From assembly GCF_003697345.1 (NCBI RefSeq), contig NZ_RFLY01000011.1, positions 1-64,000 on the forward strand: a DNA stretch of 64,000 bases, read 5' to 3'. The notes below the pieces were generated by a model, which was not told the DNA's origin, made no database searches, and saw only the letters and a program-made list of their open reading frames with translations. Below, in pieces: positions 52,996 through 61,951 of the stretch (its first letter is position 1; each line of letters begins with the position of its first letter). This DNA is from Solilutibacter pythonis. GTDB lineage: Bacteria > Pseudomonadota > Gammaproteobacteria > Xanthomonadales > Xanthomonadaceae. A program made the position numbers and the translations under genes.

Positions 52996-54462
52996 TTGGA
53001 ATCGTTCATCAACGGCCTCAACGGCATCGTCTGGAGCAAACCGCTGATCTGGCTCTGCCTTGGCGGTGGCCTGTACTTTTCGCTGCGCACGCGCTTCGTG
53101 CAGGTGCGGCAGTTGAAGGAAATGGTGCGGCTGCTGCTGATCGACAAGCGCTCGGATGCGGGCGTGTCCTCGTTCCAGGCGTTGTCGGTATCGCTTTCGG
53201 GGCGCGTGGGGATGGGCAATATCGCCGGCGTGGCCACCGCGATCGGTTTCGGCGGGCCGGGCGCGGTGTTTTGGATGTGGGTGGTGGCCTTCCTGGGCGC
53301 TTCCACCGCGTATGTCGAGTCCACACTGGCGCAGATCTACAAGGAAAAGGATGACGAGGGCCGCTATCGCGGCGGCCCGGCTTATTACATCGAGAAGGCG
53401 ATGGGGCGGAAGTGGTACGCGTGGCTGTTCGCCGTCGTCACCGTGGTCGCCTGCGGTTTCCTGCTGCCGGGCGTACAGGCCAACGGCATCGCCCATGGCA
53501 TGAAGACGGCGTTCGACATCCCCGTCGAGATGACCGCGACGGTCATGGTGGTGTTGCTGGGCTTCATCATCTTCGGCGGGCTTAAACGCATCGCCAGCGT
53601 GGCCGAGTTCGTGGTGCCGTTCATGGCGCTGGCCTACATCCTGGTGGCGCTGGTGATCATGCTGTTGAACGCGCACCAGTTGCCGGCGATGTGGCTGTTG
53701 ATCATCAAGAGCGCGTTTGGCCTGGAGGCCGCCTTCGGCGCGGTGGTGGGGCTGGCGGTGGAGTGGGGTGTCAAGCGCGGCATCTATTCCAACGAGGCCG
53801 GGCAGGGCACCGCGCCGCACGCGGCGGCGGCGGCGGAAGTCTCACATCCGGCCAAGCAGGGGCTGGTGCAGGCGTTCTCGGTATACGTGGACACCCTGCT
53901 GGTGTGCTCGGCCACGGCCTTCATGATTCTCTCCACCGGCATGTACAACGTGCTGCGTCCGGACAGGGCCGGGATGATCGTGGAGAAGTTGCCCGGCGTC
54001 TCGCACGAAAGCCCGGGCTTCGCGCAGAGCGCGGTGGAATCGGTGCTGCCGGGCTATGGCGGCGCCTTCGTGGCGTTGGCGCTGTTCTTCTTCGCCTTCA
54101 CCACGGTCATGGCCCATTACTACATGGCCGAGACCAACGTCGCCTATCTCAACCGCAAGACGTCGCGCCCGTGGATGGTGTTCGTGCTGCGCATCGCGCT
54201 GCTGGTGGCCGTCACCTTCGGTGCGGTGCGCACCGCGGCCATGGCGTGGACGCTCGGCGACATCGGCGTGGGCGTGATGGCCTGGCTCAACATCATCGCC
54301 ATCTTCATCCTGCAAAAACCGGCGCTGGCGGCGCTCCGCGATTACGAGGCGCAAAAGAAAGCGGGCATCGTGGAGCCGCAATTCGACCCGGATGCGCTAG
54401 GCATCAAGCACGCCGATTTCTGGCGCGAGCGCCGGGTGGCGGGTCACGATGAAGAGCGCTGA
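52996..54462 (+). CDS. AGCS-family sodium:alanine/glycine symporter
   Basis: A 488-residue transporter with about ten helices. Family blocks are TRFVQVRQLKEMVRLL, SVSLSGRVGMGNIAGVATAI, YVESTLAQIYKEKDDEGRYR, GGPAYYIEKAMGRKWYA, and RGIYSNEAGQGTAPHAAAAA, matching AlsT/YaaJ. It takes up alanine or glycine with sodium. TTG 52,996 is chosen: GGGAG lies six bases upstream and the residues after it match the family start; an upstream ATG at 52,864 adds a non-homologous leader. Confidence 0.93.
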   Translation: MESFINGLNGIVWSKPLIWLCLGGGLYFSLRTRFVQVRQLKEMVRLLLIDKRSDAGVSSFQALSVSLSGRVGMGNIAGVATAIGFGGPGAVFWMWVVAFLGASTAYVESTLAQIYKEKDDEGRYRGGPAYYIEKAMGRKWYAWLFAVVTVVACGFLLPGVQANGIAHGMKTAFDIPVEMTATVMVVLLGFIIFGGLKRIASVAEFVVPFMALAYILVALVIMLLNAHQLPAMWLLIIKSAFGLEAAFGAVVGLAVEWGVKRGIYSNEAGQGTAPHAAAAAEVSHPAKQGLVQAFSVYVDTLLVCSATAFMILSTGMYNVLRPDRAGMIVEKLPGVSHESPGFAQSAVESVLPGYGGAFVALALFFFAFTTVMAHYYMAETNVAYLNRKTSRPWMVFVLRIALLVAVTFGAVRTAAMAWTLGDIGVGVMAWLNIIAIFILQKPALAALRDYEAQKKAGIVEPQFDPDALGIKHADFWRERRVAGHDEER

Positions 54463-54493
54463 CGGCGGCCCCTGAAAAGCCGCAAGGCGTCCG

Positions 54494-55276
54494 GTGGCGC
54501 CGCCCGCCGCCGCATCGCCGCGCGAGCTTCGGCTTTACGGATTCAATGCGGTGAGGGCGTTGTTCGCCCGTCGCCCGGAGGCGTTGCGCAGGCCGTGGCT
54601 CGCCGAGGCGCGGGTGGCGGATTGCCGCGACATGCTGAAGTGGTGCGCGGCCCACCGGGTCGGTTATCGCATCGTGGCGGAGGAGGATTTGCGCAAGCTG
54701 GCCGCCTCCGGCCACCACGAAGGCATCGTCGTGGACGTGCTACGCCCGTCGCCGTTGGCGTTCGCCGACTGGCTGGCCGCGTTGCCGGCCGGGCCTGTCT
54801 GCGTCCTTTGGCTAGATGGCGTGGGCAATCCACATAACCTGGGTGCGATCTTGCGCCGCGCCGCGCACTTCGGCGTGGCCGGGCTGCTGCTGCCCGCGGC
54901 CGGCGATCTGCAACTCTCGGCCGCCGCCGCGCGGTTGGCCGAGGATGGCGCGGAGGTGGCGCCGTTGGTGCGGATGGGCGATGCGATGGCCGATGTCGAG
55001 GCGCTCCACCGCGCCGGGTTCGTGCTGGCGGCGACGCTGGTGGAAGGCGGCGGCGATCTCTTCGCCAGCCAACCGCCCGCGCGCATCGTCTATGTCATGG
55101 GGGGCGAGCGGACCGGCGTGGATCGTGGCTTTGCCGGGCGTTGCGACCTGCGCCTTTTCATCCCCGGTAGTGGCGCGGTGGAGCGCCTCGACGTGGCCGC
55201 GGCCACGGCGGTGCTGCTGGCGGCGTGGGCGCGGGGTGTCTCGGCATTGCCCGAAACGACGAAGCCGCGGGCATAG
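54494..55276 (+). CDS. TrmH/SpoU-family RNA 2'-O-methyltransferase
   Basis: A 260-residue enzyme. The substrate-binding N-terminal part (about 1-95) is followed by the SPOUT knot with WLDGVGNPHNLGAILRRAAH, YVMGGERTGVDRG and IPGSGAVERLDVAAATAVLL. The last motif has Asp where most members have Asn. It methylates a ribose in rRNA or tRNA; the target is not clear. GTG start. The gene's last codons lie inside the terminator hairpin shared with mscL. Confidence 0.88.
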   Translation: MAPPAAASPRELRLYGFNAVRALFARRPEALRRPWLAEARVADCRDMLKWCAAHRVGYRIVAEEDLRKLAASGHHEGIVVDVLRPSPLAFADWLAALPAGPVCVLWLDGVGNPHNLGAILRRAAHFGVAGLLLPAAGDLQLSAAAARLAEDGAEVAPLVRMGDAMADVEALHRAGFVLAATLVEGGGDLFASQPPARIVYVMGGERTGVDRGFAGRCDLRLFIPGSGAVERLDVAAATAVLLAAWARGVSALPETTKPRA

Positions 55277-55289
55277 CACCCGCGGCTTC
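55261..55289. terminator. Bidirectional terminator between the methyltransferase gene and mscL
   Basis: GAAGCCGCGGG, loop CATAGCA, CCCGCGGCTTC: a perfect 11-bp stem. The loop contains the TAG stop of the methyltransferase. It serves two convergent genes. Confidence 0.7.
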
Positions 55290-55311
55290 GTTCGCGCCGA
55301 ATGGCGGCGGC

Positions 55312-55722
55312 TTATGGGCGGCGCTTCAGTTCATCGCGGATTTCGCGCAGCAGCAGCACGTCTTCCGGTGGGGCGGCGGGGGCCGCTTCCGGCTTCTTGT
55401 GCAGCTTGTTGATCGCCTTGACCACCAGGAAGATGGCGAAGGCGACAATCACGAACTGGATGACGGCGTTGATGAATTCGCCGTAGGCGATCTGCACCGC
55501 CGGCACCGCTTCGCCCGCCGCGTCGAGGCTGGCTTCCTTCAGCGTGATGGAGAGGTTGGAGAAATCCACCCCGCCGATCAGGAGTCCGAGTGGCGGCATG
55601 ATGACCTTGTCCACCAGCGCGGTGACGATCTTGCCGAAGGCGGCGCCGATCACCACGCCGACGGCGAGGTCGATCACGTTGCCGCGCATCGCAAACGCCT
55701 TGAACTCGCTCAACATGCCCAT
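55312..55722 (-). CDS. mscL: Large-conductance mechanosensitive channel
   Basis: A 136-residue channel that opens under membrane tension to save cells from osmotic shock. [40 protein letters not shown] (first helix), [34 protein letters not shown] (second helix), and the C-terminal helix [14 protein letters not shown] are all present. Length is normal. Confidence 0.97.
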   Translation of the reverse strand: MGMLSEFKAFAMRGNVIDLAVGVVIGAAFGKIVTALVDKVIMPPLGLLIGGVDFSNLSITLKEASLDAAGEAVPAVQIAYGEFINAVIQFVIVAFAIFLVVKAINKLHKKPEAAPAAPPEDVLLLREIRDELKRRP

Positions 55723-55792
55723 GTGTGCTCCTTGATGTCTTATTGATATGTGCGAACGGGCGGCAGCCGCGCCGCGCCGCCAGCTTAATCGC

Positions 55793-56524
55793 TCATCGGC
55801 GGTCGGTCACGCGGCCGGCGCAGGCCAGCCACTCGCGGCCTTCGGCGTCATTCACCGTGGCCTGCCAGGTATCGCCGGGCAGCAGCGCGGCGACGCCGGC
55901 GGGTGTGCCCATGAACACCAGGTCGCCGGCCTTCAGCGCGTACAGCTTGGATAGCTCGATCAGTACGTCGGGCACGTCCCAGATCAGGTCGGCGAAGTGG
56001 CCTTGCTGGCGCGGCTCGGCGTTCACCGCCAGTCGCAGGCCGAGCGCGTCGATGGGCGGGAGGTCCGCCGCGCGGCGCATCGGCCCGACCGGCGCGCAGG
56101 CATCGAAGCTCTTGCCGGTATCCCAGGGCAGCGATTTCGCTTTCGCCGCGGCTTGCAGGTCGCGGCGGGTGAGGTCGAGGCCCAGCGCGTAGCCGAATAC
56201 CAGCGATGTGGCGGCGGCGCGGTCGAGCCGGCCGGTGGGCGCATCCTGGCCCAGGGCCACCACCAGTTCCACCTCGTGGTGCAATTCGCGGGTGCCGGGC
56301 GGGTAGGGCACCACGCCATCGGCCACCACCGCGTCGGTGGGCTTGAGGAAGAACACCGGGTCGCCGCGCGCGGCCTTCGAGGCTGGCGCGTCCGCGCCCA
56401 TCTCGCGGGCGTGATCGGCGAAATTGCGGCCGATGCAATAGACCCGCCGCACCGGGAAATAATCGCCGGCCTCGCCCGCCAGCGGGATGCGCGCCGGCGG
56501 TGTGGGCGCGAGGACGTCGGCCAC
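55793..56524 (-). CDS. Fumarylacetoacetate hydrolase-family protein
   Basis: A 243-residue enzyme of the FAH fold. [18 protein letters not shown] is the start of the domain, [11 protein letters not shown] holds the metal ligands (Glu-x-Glu), and [17 protein letters not shown] is the C-terminal block. Related proteins act as hydrolases or decarboxylases on acylpyruvates. GTG start at 56,524, eight bases after the small membrane protein gene on the same strand. Confidence 0.9.
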   Translation of the reverse strand: MADVLAPTPPARIPLAGEAGDYFPVRRVYCIGRNFADHAREMGADAPASKAARGDPVFFLKPTDAVVADGVVPYPPGTRELHHEVELVVALGQDAPTGRLDRAAATSLVFGYALGLDLTRRDLQAAAKAKSLPWDTGKSFDACAPVGPMRRAADLPPIDALGLRLAVNAEPRQQGHFADLIWDVPDVLIELSKLYALKAGDLVFMGTPAGVAALLPGDTWQATVNDAEGREWLACAGRVTDRR

Positions 56525-56532
56525 CGGGGTTG

Positions 56533-56814
56533 TCAGCGCGGATGCGGCAGGGCGGAATCGCGCACGCTACGGTATTCGCCTTCGATCACTTGGCCGCCGG
56601 CCCGGGGCCGGCCACGCTGGCGCAGGCCGCGCAGCACGGCGGCTCCCAGCAGCATGGTCAGGCCAAGCAGTGCGCCCACCACCAGCAGCACCAGTAGTAG
56701 GGCCAGCCCGGTCAGGCCAAGCAACCCACGCACCAGCGGGTGGCGCGGACGCCGCGCGGCGAAGCGCGCGCGCAGACGGGTGACGTAGGGATGGTGTAAC
56801 CACTGTGCGAACAT
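56533..56814 (-). CDS. Small membrane protein
   Basis: A 93-residue protein: basic N-terminus, one or two helices (LLGLTGLALLLVLLVVGALL, then GLTMLLGAAVL) and a polar tail. The start at 56,814 is preferred because GGAG lies six bases upstream; the earlier ATG at 56,826 has no site. No family recognised. It is just upstream of the FAH-family gene on the same strand. Confidence 0.55.
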   Translation of the reverse strand: MFAQWLHHPYVTRLRARFAARRPRHPLVRGLLGLTGLALLLVLLVVGALLGLTMLLGAAVLRGLRQRGRPRAGGQVIEGEYRSVRDSALPHPR

Positions 56815-56899
56815 CGATATCTCCATCCGGCCGGGACACTGGCCGGACCGCCAAGTATCCGGCCGAAGGTCGGGTGAAATGTAAGAGGAGCGTTAAGCG

Positions 56900-57229
56900 A
56901 TGGCGAGTGTCAGGTGGGAGCAGATCGAGAATGGCGGCTTTGCCGAAGCCGAAATGTGTGTGGATGGCGTGGCCGAATCGGTGATTCTGCACCGTGATGG
57001 CGATGCCGTGCGCGCCTGGCTCAACATCTGTCCGCATGCCGGGCGGCGGCTGGAGGCCGGTCCCGGCCGTTTCATCAAGACCGGTGACGGTCTGCTGATG
57101 TGCGCGGTGCATGGGGCGACCTTCGAACTGACCGATGGCGAATGCGTCGGCGGTCCCTGCCGCGGCCAGCGCCTGGCAAAGGTGGAGGTGGAACTGCGCG
57201 ACGGCGAGGTGGTGCCACGCGCGCGGTGA
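56900..57229 (+). CDS. Rieske [2Fe-2S] protein 2
   Basis: A 109-residue soluble Rieske protein. Ligands are in ICPHAGRRLEAG and MCAVHGATFELTDGEC. It is not closely related in sequence to the Rieske protein at the end of the suf operon apart from the ligand motifs. No oxygenase gene is adjacent, so its redox partner is unknown. AGGAG lies about ten bases upstream of ATG 56,900. Confidence 0.88.
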   Translation: MASVRWEQIENGGFAEAEMCVDGVAESVILHRDGDAVRAWLNICPHAGRRLEAGPGRFIKTGDGLLMCAVHGATFELTDGECVGGPCRGQRLAKVEVELRDGEVVPRAR

Positions 57230-57430
57230 ACGCGCGCGACGGATGACCGGCTCCCATCTCGGCGGTTTCGACGTGCTGCGGACACGCGTGTGGTGAGCGC
57301 GTGCGGCGGATCACCTCGAACAGGCCGCTCCATCGCCGGGGGCGTGTGGTGAGCGCGCCCGCGATGAATCACGATCCACGTAGTGCCTGGCGATCTTGCC
57401 GGAGGCGGTGAGCGCAGGTGCGCCGAATCA
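57225..57430. repeat. Four degenerate copies of a GGTGAGCGC...ATCAC unit
   Basis: GGTGAACGC or GGTGAGCGC starts at 57,225, 57,292, 57,348 and 57,407 (spacings 67, 56 and 59), each followed within about 20 bases by ATGAC or ATCAC. The first copy overlaps the Rieske stop and the last overlaps the stop of the permease gene. The rest of each unit differs. No open frame, transposon or CRISPR feature is attached. Confidence 0.4.
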
Positions 57431-59266
57431 CCAGATCAGGTTGACCATCAGTACCACCACCGCGGTGTAGATCACCGACAGCGGCAGGCCGACCCGCCAC
57501 AGTTCGCGCGCGGTGTAGTTGCCGGGGCCGACCACCATCGAGACGATCGGGTTGGTCGCGGTCATGAAGTTGTTGCTGGCCGAGAGCGCGACGATGAGGG
57601 CGAACACCAGCGGATCGCCGTTGGCCGCCAGCGCCAGGTTGATCGCCAGCGGCACCATCATGATGGTCGCGCCGACGTGGCTCACTACCAGCGAGAACGC
57701 CACCGTCAGCACCGCCAGGGCCACTTCGATCAGCCACAGCGGCGTGCTCTCGGGAATGCGGTCGATGCTGTGGCCGGCCACCCACGCCGCCGCGCCGGAG
57801 GAATCCATCGCCCAGCCCAGCGGGATCAGGCAGGCCATCAGGAACACCGTCTTCCAGTTGATCGAGGCGTAGGCTTCGTCCATGTGGATGACGCCGGCGA
57901 TCAGCATGCCGGCCACGCCGGTCATCAGCGCGATCGGCACCGGGATGCGCGAGGACAGCGCCAGTAGCATCGTCACCGCGAAGATGCCCATGGCGATCTT
58001 GAATTTGTGCGGGCGCTGCTCGCCCTTGGGGTAGTCGGTGACGACGACGAAATCCTTCTTCGCCGCCACGTCGGCCAGGTTGCGCCAGATGCTGTGCAAC
58101 ACCAGCATGTCGCCCGCCTTCAGCGGCAGCTTGCGGATGTCCTCGCGGATCACTTCCTTGTCGCGGTTCACCGCCAGCAGGCTCAGGCGGTACTGCTTGC
58201 GCAGTTGCAGGTCGCTGGCGGTCTTGCCGATGAACGGGGAGTTGGGCGGGATCACCGCCTCGGCGATGCCGGCCCGGCTCGGGTTGAACAAATCGGCGAA
58301 CTGCCGCAGACGGGCGTTCATGTGCAGGAAGTTTTCCTTCGAGAACGCCGCCACCTGCTCGCGCGGGCCCATTGCGCCCAGTACGTCGCCCACCCAGATG
58401 CGGGCATCGGCCGGCGGTGCCAGGCGCGATTCGTCGCTGGATTTCAGCGCCAGCACCAGGGGCGTGTCGGGCATCGTCTCGACCTCGCCCAGGGTCATGC
58501 CGACCAGCGGGCTGTCGGCGCTGACGGTCAGTTCGTAGACCTCGCCCTCGATGCCGTAAGCCTGGGCGAAGTAGCTCTGGGTGCGCGCCGGAGTGACGCC
58601 GCCGTCGCTTTCGTCCGAAAGCTGGCGGTCGCCCAGCCAGCGGAAGTACGCCAGCGAGGCGGCCAGCAGCGCCAAGCCGATCGGCAGTGGCGCGAACATC
58701 TTCAGCGGATGCAGCGAGACCGCGCCCGAGGGCAGGTTGGCGTTGGCCGAGACCAGCAGGTCGTTCAACAGGATGAGTGGCGAATTGCCGACCATCGTCA
58801 GCCCGCCGCCCATCACGATGGCGGCGGCGATGGGCAGCAGCATCCGTGAGAGCGCCACGCCGGTACGCGCCGACAGGCGCGAGGCCACCGGCATGTACAG
58901 CGCCATCACCGCCGGGTTCTGCATGATCGAGGAGTTGAGCCCGGCCACCGCGCTGGTCAGGAACAGCAGCCGTCGCTCGCTGCCGTCGGCGCGGCGCAGC
59001 AGCCAGCCGGCCAGGCGGTTGAGCGCGCCGGTGCGCTCCAGCCCCGCGCCCAGGATCATGGTGGCGATGATGCTGATCACCGCGTTGCCGGCGAAACCGC
59101 CGAACAGGTCCTCCGGCGCCACCAGTCCGGTGAGGCCGAGCAGTACCAGCACCACCAGCGCGACCACGTCGGCGCGCACGCGGTCGAACAGGAACAGCAC
59201 CATCGTCAGCCCCACCAGCCCGAGGACGAGCTTCATGTCGGTGGTGAGGGTGAGCGCGGGATGCAT
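57428..59266 (-). CDS. SLC13/DASS-type anion permease with two TrkA-C domains
   Basis: A 612-residue transporter. N-terminal and C-terminal membrane halves flank two cytoplasmic RCK_C-like domains (about 210-390), as in bacterial SLC13 proteins. Blocks are ISIIATMILGAGLERTGALN, AVAGLNSSIMQNPAVMALYM (hairpin with SNT-like motif), VMGGGLTMVGNSPLILLNDL and, in the second half, ALSASNNFMTATNPIVSMVV. Likely sodium-coupled uptake of sulfate or dicarboxylates. The start at 59,266 lacks a clear site; an internal ATG at 59,236 is possible. Confidence 0.9.
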   Translation of the reverse strand: MHPALTLTTDMKLVLGLVGLTMVLFLFDRVRADVVALVVLVLLGLTGLVAPEDLFGGFAGNAVISIIATMILGAGLERTGALNRLAGWLLRRADGSERRLLFLTSAVAGLNSSIMQNPAVMALYMPVASRLSARTGVALSRMLLPIAAAIVMGGGLTMVGNSPLILLNDLLVSANANLPSGAVSLHPLKMFAPLPIGLALLAASLAYFRWLGDRQLSDESDGGVTPARTQSYFAQAYGIEGEVYELTVSADSPLVGMTLGEVETMPDTPLVLALKSSDESRLAPPADARIWVGDVLGAMGPREQVAAFSKENFLHMNARLRQFADLFNPSRAGIAEAVIPPNSPFIGKTASDLQLRKQYRLSLLAVNRDKEVIREDIRKLPLKAGDMLVLHSIWRNLADVAAKKDFVVVTDYPKGEQRPHKFKIAMGIFAVTMLLALSSRIPVPIALMTGVAGMLIAGVIHMDEAYASINWKTVFLMACLIPLGWAMDSSGAAAWVAGHSIDRIPESTPLWLIEVALAVLTVAFSLVVSHVGATIMMVPLAINLALAANGDPLVFALIVALSASNNFMTATNPIVSMVVGPGNYTARELWRVGLPLSVIYTAVVVLMVNLIW

Positions 59267-59278
59267 GGGGATCGGGGG

Positions 59279-60148
59279 TTAGCAGTCGGGGGTCGGGGAG
59301 GCGCCGCGATGGTTGTCCGCGGCAGGCGCGTGGCCCTGGGACGCCGAGCCGGAAGGCGGGCTGAGGGCATCCGCCGTCCCCGTTTCCGCTGGCGCCCGAT
59401 CCCGGGCTTCCGGCCCCCGCTTTTCGTAAATCATGTCCCAGACGCCGTGGCCGAGGCGCTGGCCACGGGTCTCGAAGTGCGTCTGCGGCCGCCAGTCCGG
59501 GCGCGGCAGGTGCCCGCGCGGGCCGACGCGGTTGGCGATGCCGGGCGTGGCATCGAGCACGTCCCACATCTGCTCGGCGTAATCGGCCCAGTCGGTGGCG
59601 AGGTGCAGGCGGCCATCGGGGCTGAGCTTGCGCACCAGCAGGGCGGCGAATTCGGGGTTCACCAGCCGGCGCTTGTGGTGGCGCTTCTTGTGCCAGGGGT
59701 CGGGGAAATAGATGCGAATCTCGTCGAGACCGCCATCGGCGATTTCGTTTTCCAGCACTTCCACCGCATCGTGGTGGTAAACGCGGGCATTGGCGAGGCC
59801 CTCGGCATCCAGCGCGTTCAGCAGCCGGCCGACGCCCGGCGCGTGTACCTCGATGCCGATATGGTCGCGCGCCGGATCGCGCGCCGAGGAGAAGCGGAAC
59901 GCCTCGCCATTGCCGAAACCGATTTCGAGGATGCGTTTGGCGGCGCGGCCGAACACGGCGTCGAAATCCTTCGGCTGGCCGCTGTAGTCGATGCCGAAGC
60001 GCGGCCACAGCGCATCGAAGGCGCGTTGCTGGGCCGGAGTGAAGCGGCCCTGGCGCAGCACGAAGCTGCGCACGCGGCGGCGGCCTGCCTCCACCGTGAA
60101 CGGCTTGGGCGGGGCCTTGGCGCCGTCGCTGGAGAACGGATCACTCAC
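59279..60148 (-). CDS. trmB: tRNA (guanine-N7)-methyltransferase
   Basis: A 289-residue enzyme that puts m7G at position 46 of tRNA. SAM site [15 protein letters not shown], catalytic region [20 protein letters not shown] and [16 protein letters not shown] match TrmB. A tail of about 40 residues after MIYEKRG is extra and looks disordered. GTG start at 60,148 overlaps the thiG stop by four bases (GTGA), which supports it. Confidence 0.94.
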   Translation of the reverse strand: MSDPFSSDGAKAPPKPFTVEAGRRRVRSFVLRQGRFTPAQQRAFDALWPRFGIDYSGQPKDFDAVFGRAAKRILEIGFGNGEAFRFSSARDPARDHIGIEVHAPGVGRLLNALDAEGLANARVYHHDAVEVLENEIADGGLDEIRIYFPDPWHKKRHHKRRLVNPEFAALLVRKLSPDGRLHLATDWADYAEQMWDVLDATPGIANRVGPRGHLPRPDWRPQTHFETRGQRLGHGVWDMIYEKRGPEARDRAPAETGTADALSPPSGSASQGHAPAADNHRGASPTPDC

Positions 60149-60939
60149 GTGATCAGGCCATCCACCGGCGAGGAGGCGCTGGCGAAGCGTTTCCTGGGGA
60201 TGCGGCCGGCCAGGTACGCCTCGCGGCCGGCCTCCACCGCCAGTTTCATCGCATGGGCCATCCGTACCGGCTCGCGCGCGCCGGCGATGGCGGTGTTCAT
60301 CAGCACGCCGTCGCAGCCCAGTTCCATGGCGATGGCGGCGTCCGAGGCGGTGCCGACGCCGGCATCGACGATGATCGGCACTTTCGCGTTCTCCACGATT
60401 TCGATCAGGTTGTAGCGGTTCTGCACGCCCAGGCCGGAGCCGATCGGCGCGGCCAGCGGCATCACCGCCACGCAGCCGATCTCCTCCAGTCGCTTGCACA
60501 GGATCGGGTCGTCGCTGGTGTAGACCATGACCTCGAAGCCTTCTTTCACCAGCGTCTCGGCGGCGGCGAGTGTCTGCACCACGTCGGGGTGGAGCGTGCG
60601 CTGATCGCCCAGCACTTCGAGCTTGACCAGGTTGTGGCCGTCCAGCAGTTCGCGGGCGAGGCGGCAGGTGCGCACGGCATCGTCGGCGCTGTAGCAGCCG
60701 GCGGTGTTGGGGAGGAGGGTGTAGCGCTCGGGCGGCAGGACGTCGAGCAGATTGGGTTCGCCGGGATGCTGGCCGATGTTGCTGCGGCGGATGGCGATGG
60801 TGACGATCTCGGCGGCGGCGGCCTCGGTGGCGGCGCGGGTTTCTTCGAGATCCTTGAACTTGCCGGTGCCGGTCAGCAGGCGCGAACGATAGGGCTTGCC
60901 GGCGATGAGCAGCGGCTTCGGGTCGATGAAAGTCTGCAT
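60145..60939 (-). CDS. thiG: Thiazole synthase
   Basis: A 264-residue enzyme that forms the thiazole half of thiamine with ThiS-thiocarboxylate. [71 protein letters not shown] (Schiff-base lysine) and [20 protein letters not shown] are typical blocks. It is followed by trmB, with overlap. thiS lies upstream on the same strand, separated by a YdcH-like gene. Confidence 0.96.
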   Translation of the reverse strand: MQTFIDPKPLLIAGKPYRSRLLTGTGKFKDLEETRAATEAAAAEIVTIAIRRSNIGQHPGEPNLLDVLPPERYTLLPNTAGCYSADDAVRTCRLARELLDGHNLVKLEVLGDQRTLHPDVVQTLAAAETLVKEGFEVMVYTSDDPILCKRLEEIGCVAVMPLAAPIGSGLGVQNRYNLIEIVENAKVPIIVDAGVGTASDAAIAMELGCDGVLMNTAIAGAREPVRMAHAMKLAVEAGREAYLAGRIPRKRFASASSPVDGLIT

Positions 60940-61105
60940 CCGTGGATTATGGCCCAGGGCGGGCCGGTGGACGAGGCCGCGACGCGGGAAAACAGCGGCG
61001 ATTGACGGTGATGGGCGGAATGGATCGATGTAGCGGCGGGCATCGGCGCCCTGCCGCCCGTGCAGCCATCCGATCCCGATGGCTGCACGGGAAAAACCCG
61101 CGCGG

Positions 61106-61324
61106 TCAGTGCGCTATCTGTTCGGCCATGGTGATGAGGCGTTCCTTGGCGGCCAGTTTCTCGCGCTTCATCTGGGAAAGCTCCATGTCGCCGATCGGCA
61201 GCACGCCGTGTTCGGCATCGCTCACTTTCTTGTCCAGTTCCTGATGGTGGAAATACAACTGGCGGAATTCCGCGTTCTGCTTCATCAGGCTGTCCAGTTC
61301 GTCCTGCGAGCGGTCTTCAAACAT
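61106..61324 (-). CDS. YdcH/DUF465-family small protein
   Basis: A 72-residue helical protein: [20 protein letters not shown] and [20 protein letters not shown] followed by [12 protein letters not shown] are the DUF465 pattern, which folds as a helical hairpin. Start 61,324 is chosen because AGGAGG lies seven bases upstream; the frame extends 12 codons further. Function is not established. It lies between thiS and thiG. Confidence 0.85.
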   Translation of the reverse strand: MFEDRSQDELDSLMKQNAEFRQLYFHHQELDKKVSDAEHGVLPIGDMELSQMKREKLAAKERLITMAEQIAH

Positions 61325-61621
61325 GCCAAATCCTCCTGTTTGCGGGGTGGAGATAGCCAACGCGACACGGCACGATCGCAGGGGAGGCGGAGGTACCCGG
61401 AGCGGGTACGAACAGGCATCCGATGCACCGGCGGCGGTCTTCGGCGCGGTGGCGATTCCACCTTACTCCCGGCTCCGGGCCGGATGCAATCGGCACTTCG
61501 GGGAACCGTTCATCGCCGTGTCAGGGGCGTGTTATCCGGGGCTGGAAGCGGGCCGATGCGCCCTTTGCAAGCGGGCGGATCCGGGGGGGCGAATTGGGCA
61601 AGCGCGGTGGTGCCGGGCGGC

Positions 61622-61822
61622 TCAGCCGCCGCCGAGGGCATGGACGATCTCGATCACATCGCCCTCGGCCAGGCGGTGTTCGCCATGGCGCGAGCGCGGC
61701 ACGATCTCGCCATTGACCTCGACCGCCACCCGGCGCTCGCCAAGTCCCTCGCGTTCCAGCAGCTCACGTACGCTGGGCGTGTCGGCATAGTGGCGCGGCT
61801 CGCCGTTCAATCGGATGTCCAT
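61622..61822 (-). CDS. thiS: ThiS sulfur carrier protein
   Basis: A 66-residue ubiquitin-like protein beginning MDIRLNGEPRHYAD and ending VHALGGG. The C-terminal glycine is adenylated and turned into a thiocarboxylate that supplies sulfur to ThiG. GEHRLAEGDVIEIVHALGGG is the typical end. The start at 61,822 matches the family length. The 261 bases between it and the YdcH-like gene hold nothing recognised. Confidence 0.92.
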   Translation of the reverse strand: MDIRLNGEPRHYADTPSVRELLEREGLGERRVAVEVNGEIVPRSRHGEHRLAEGDVIEIVHALGGG

Positions 61823-61951
61823 CGCGCCATTGTCGGCGCTTGGCGGCCTGGATGCACGTCCTCGCGGCCTGGCCGGTGGCGCGGTGCGACCCAACCGTGC
61901 CGTATGGCATGAAACGGTAAGCTGTCATGCTTTCGTAACCGGAATCTGTTC

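Noticed and set aside
57225-57430. CRISPR-like spaced repeats
   Set aside because: Repeats are only about nine conserved bases, irregularly spaced, and only four copies.
61823-61951. TPP riboswitch upstream of thiS
   Set aside because: No conserved TPP-aptamer words (such as CUGAGA with a following ACCUGA-like element) are seen in this short leader.
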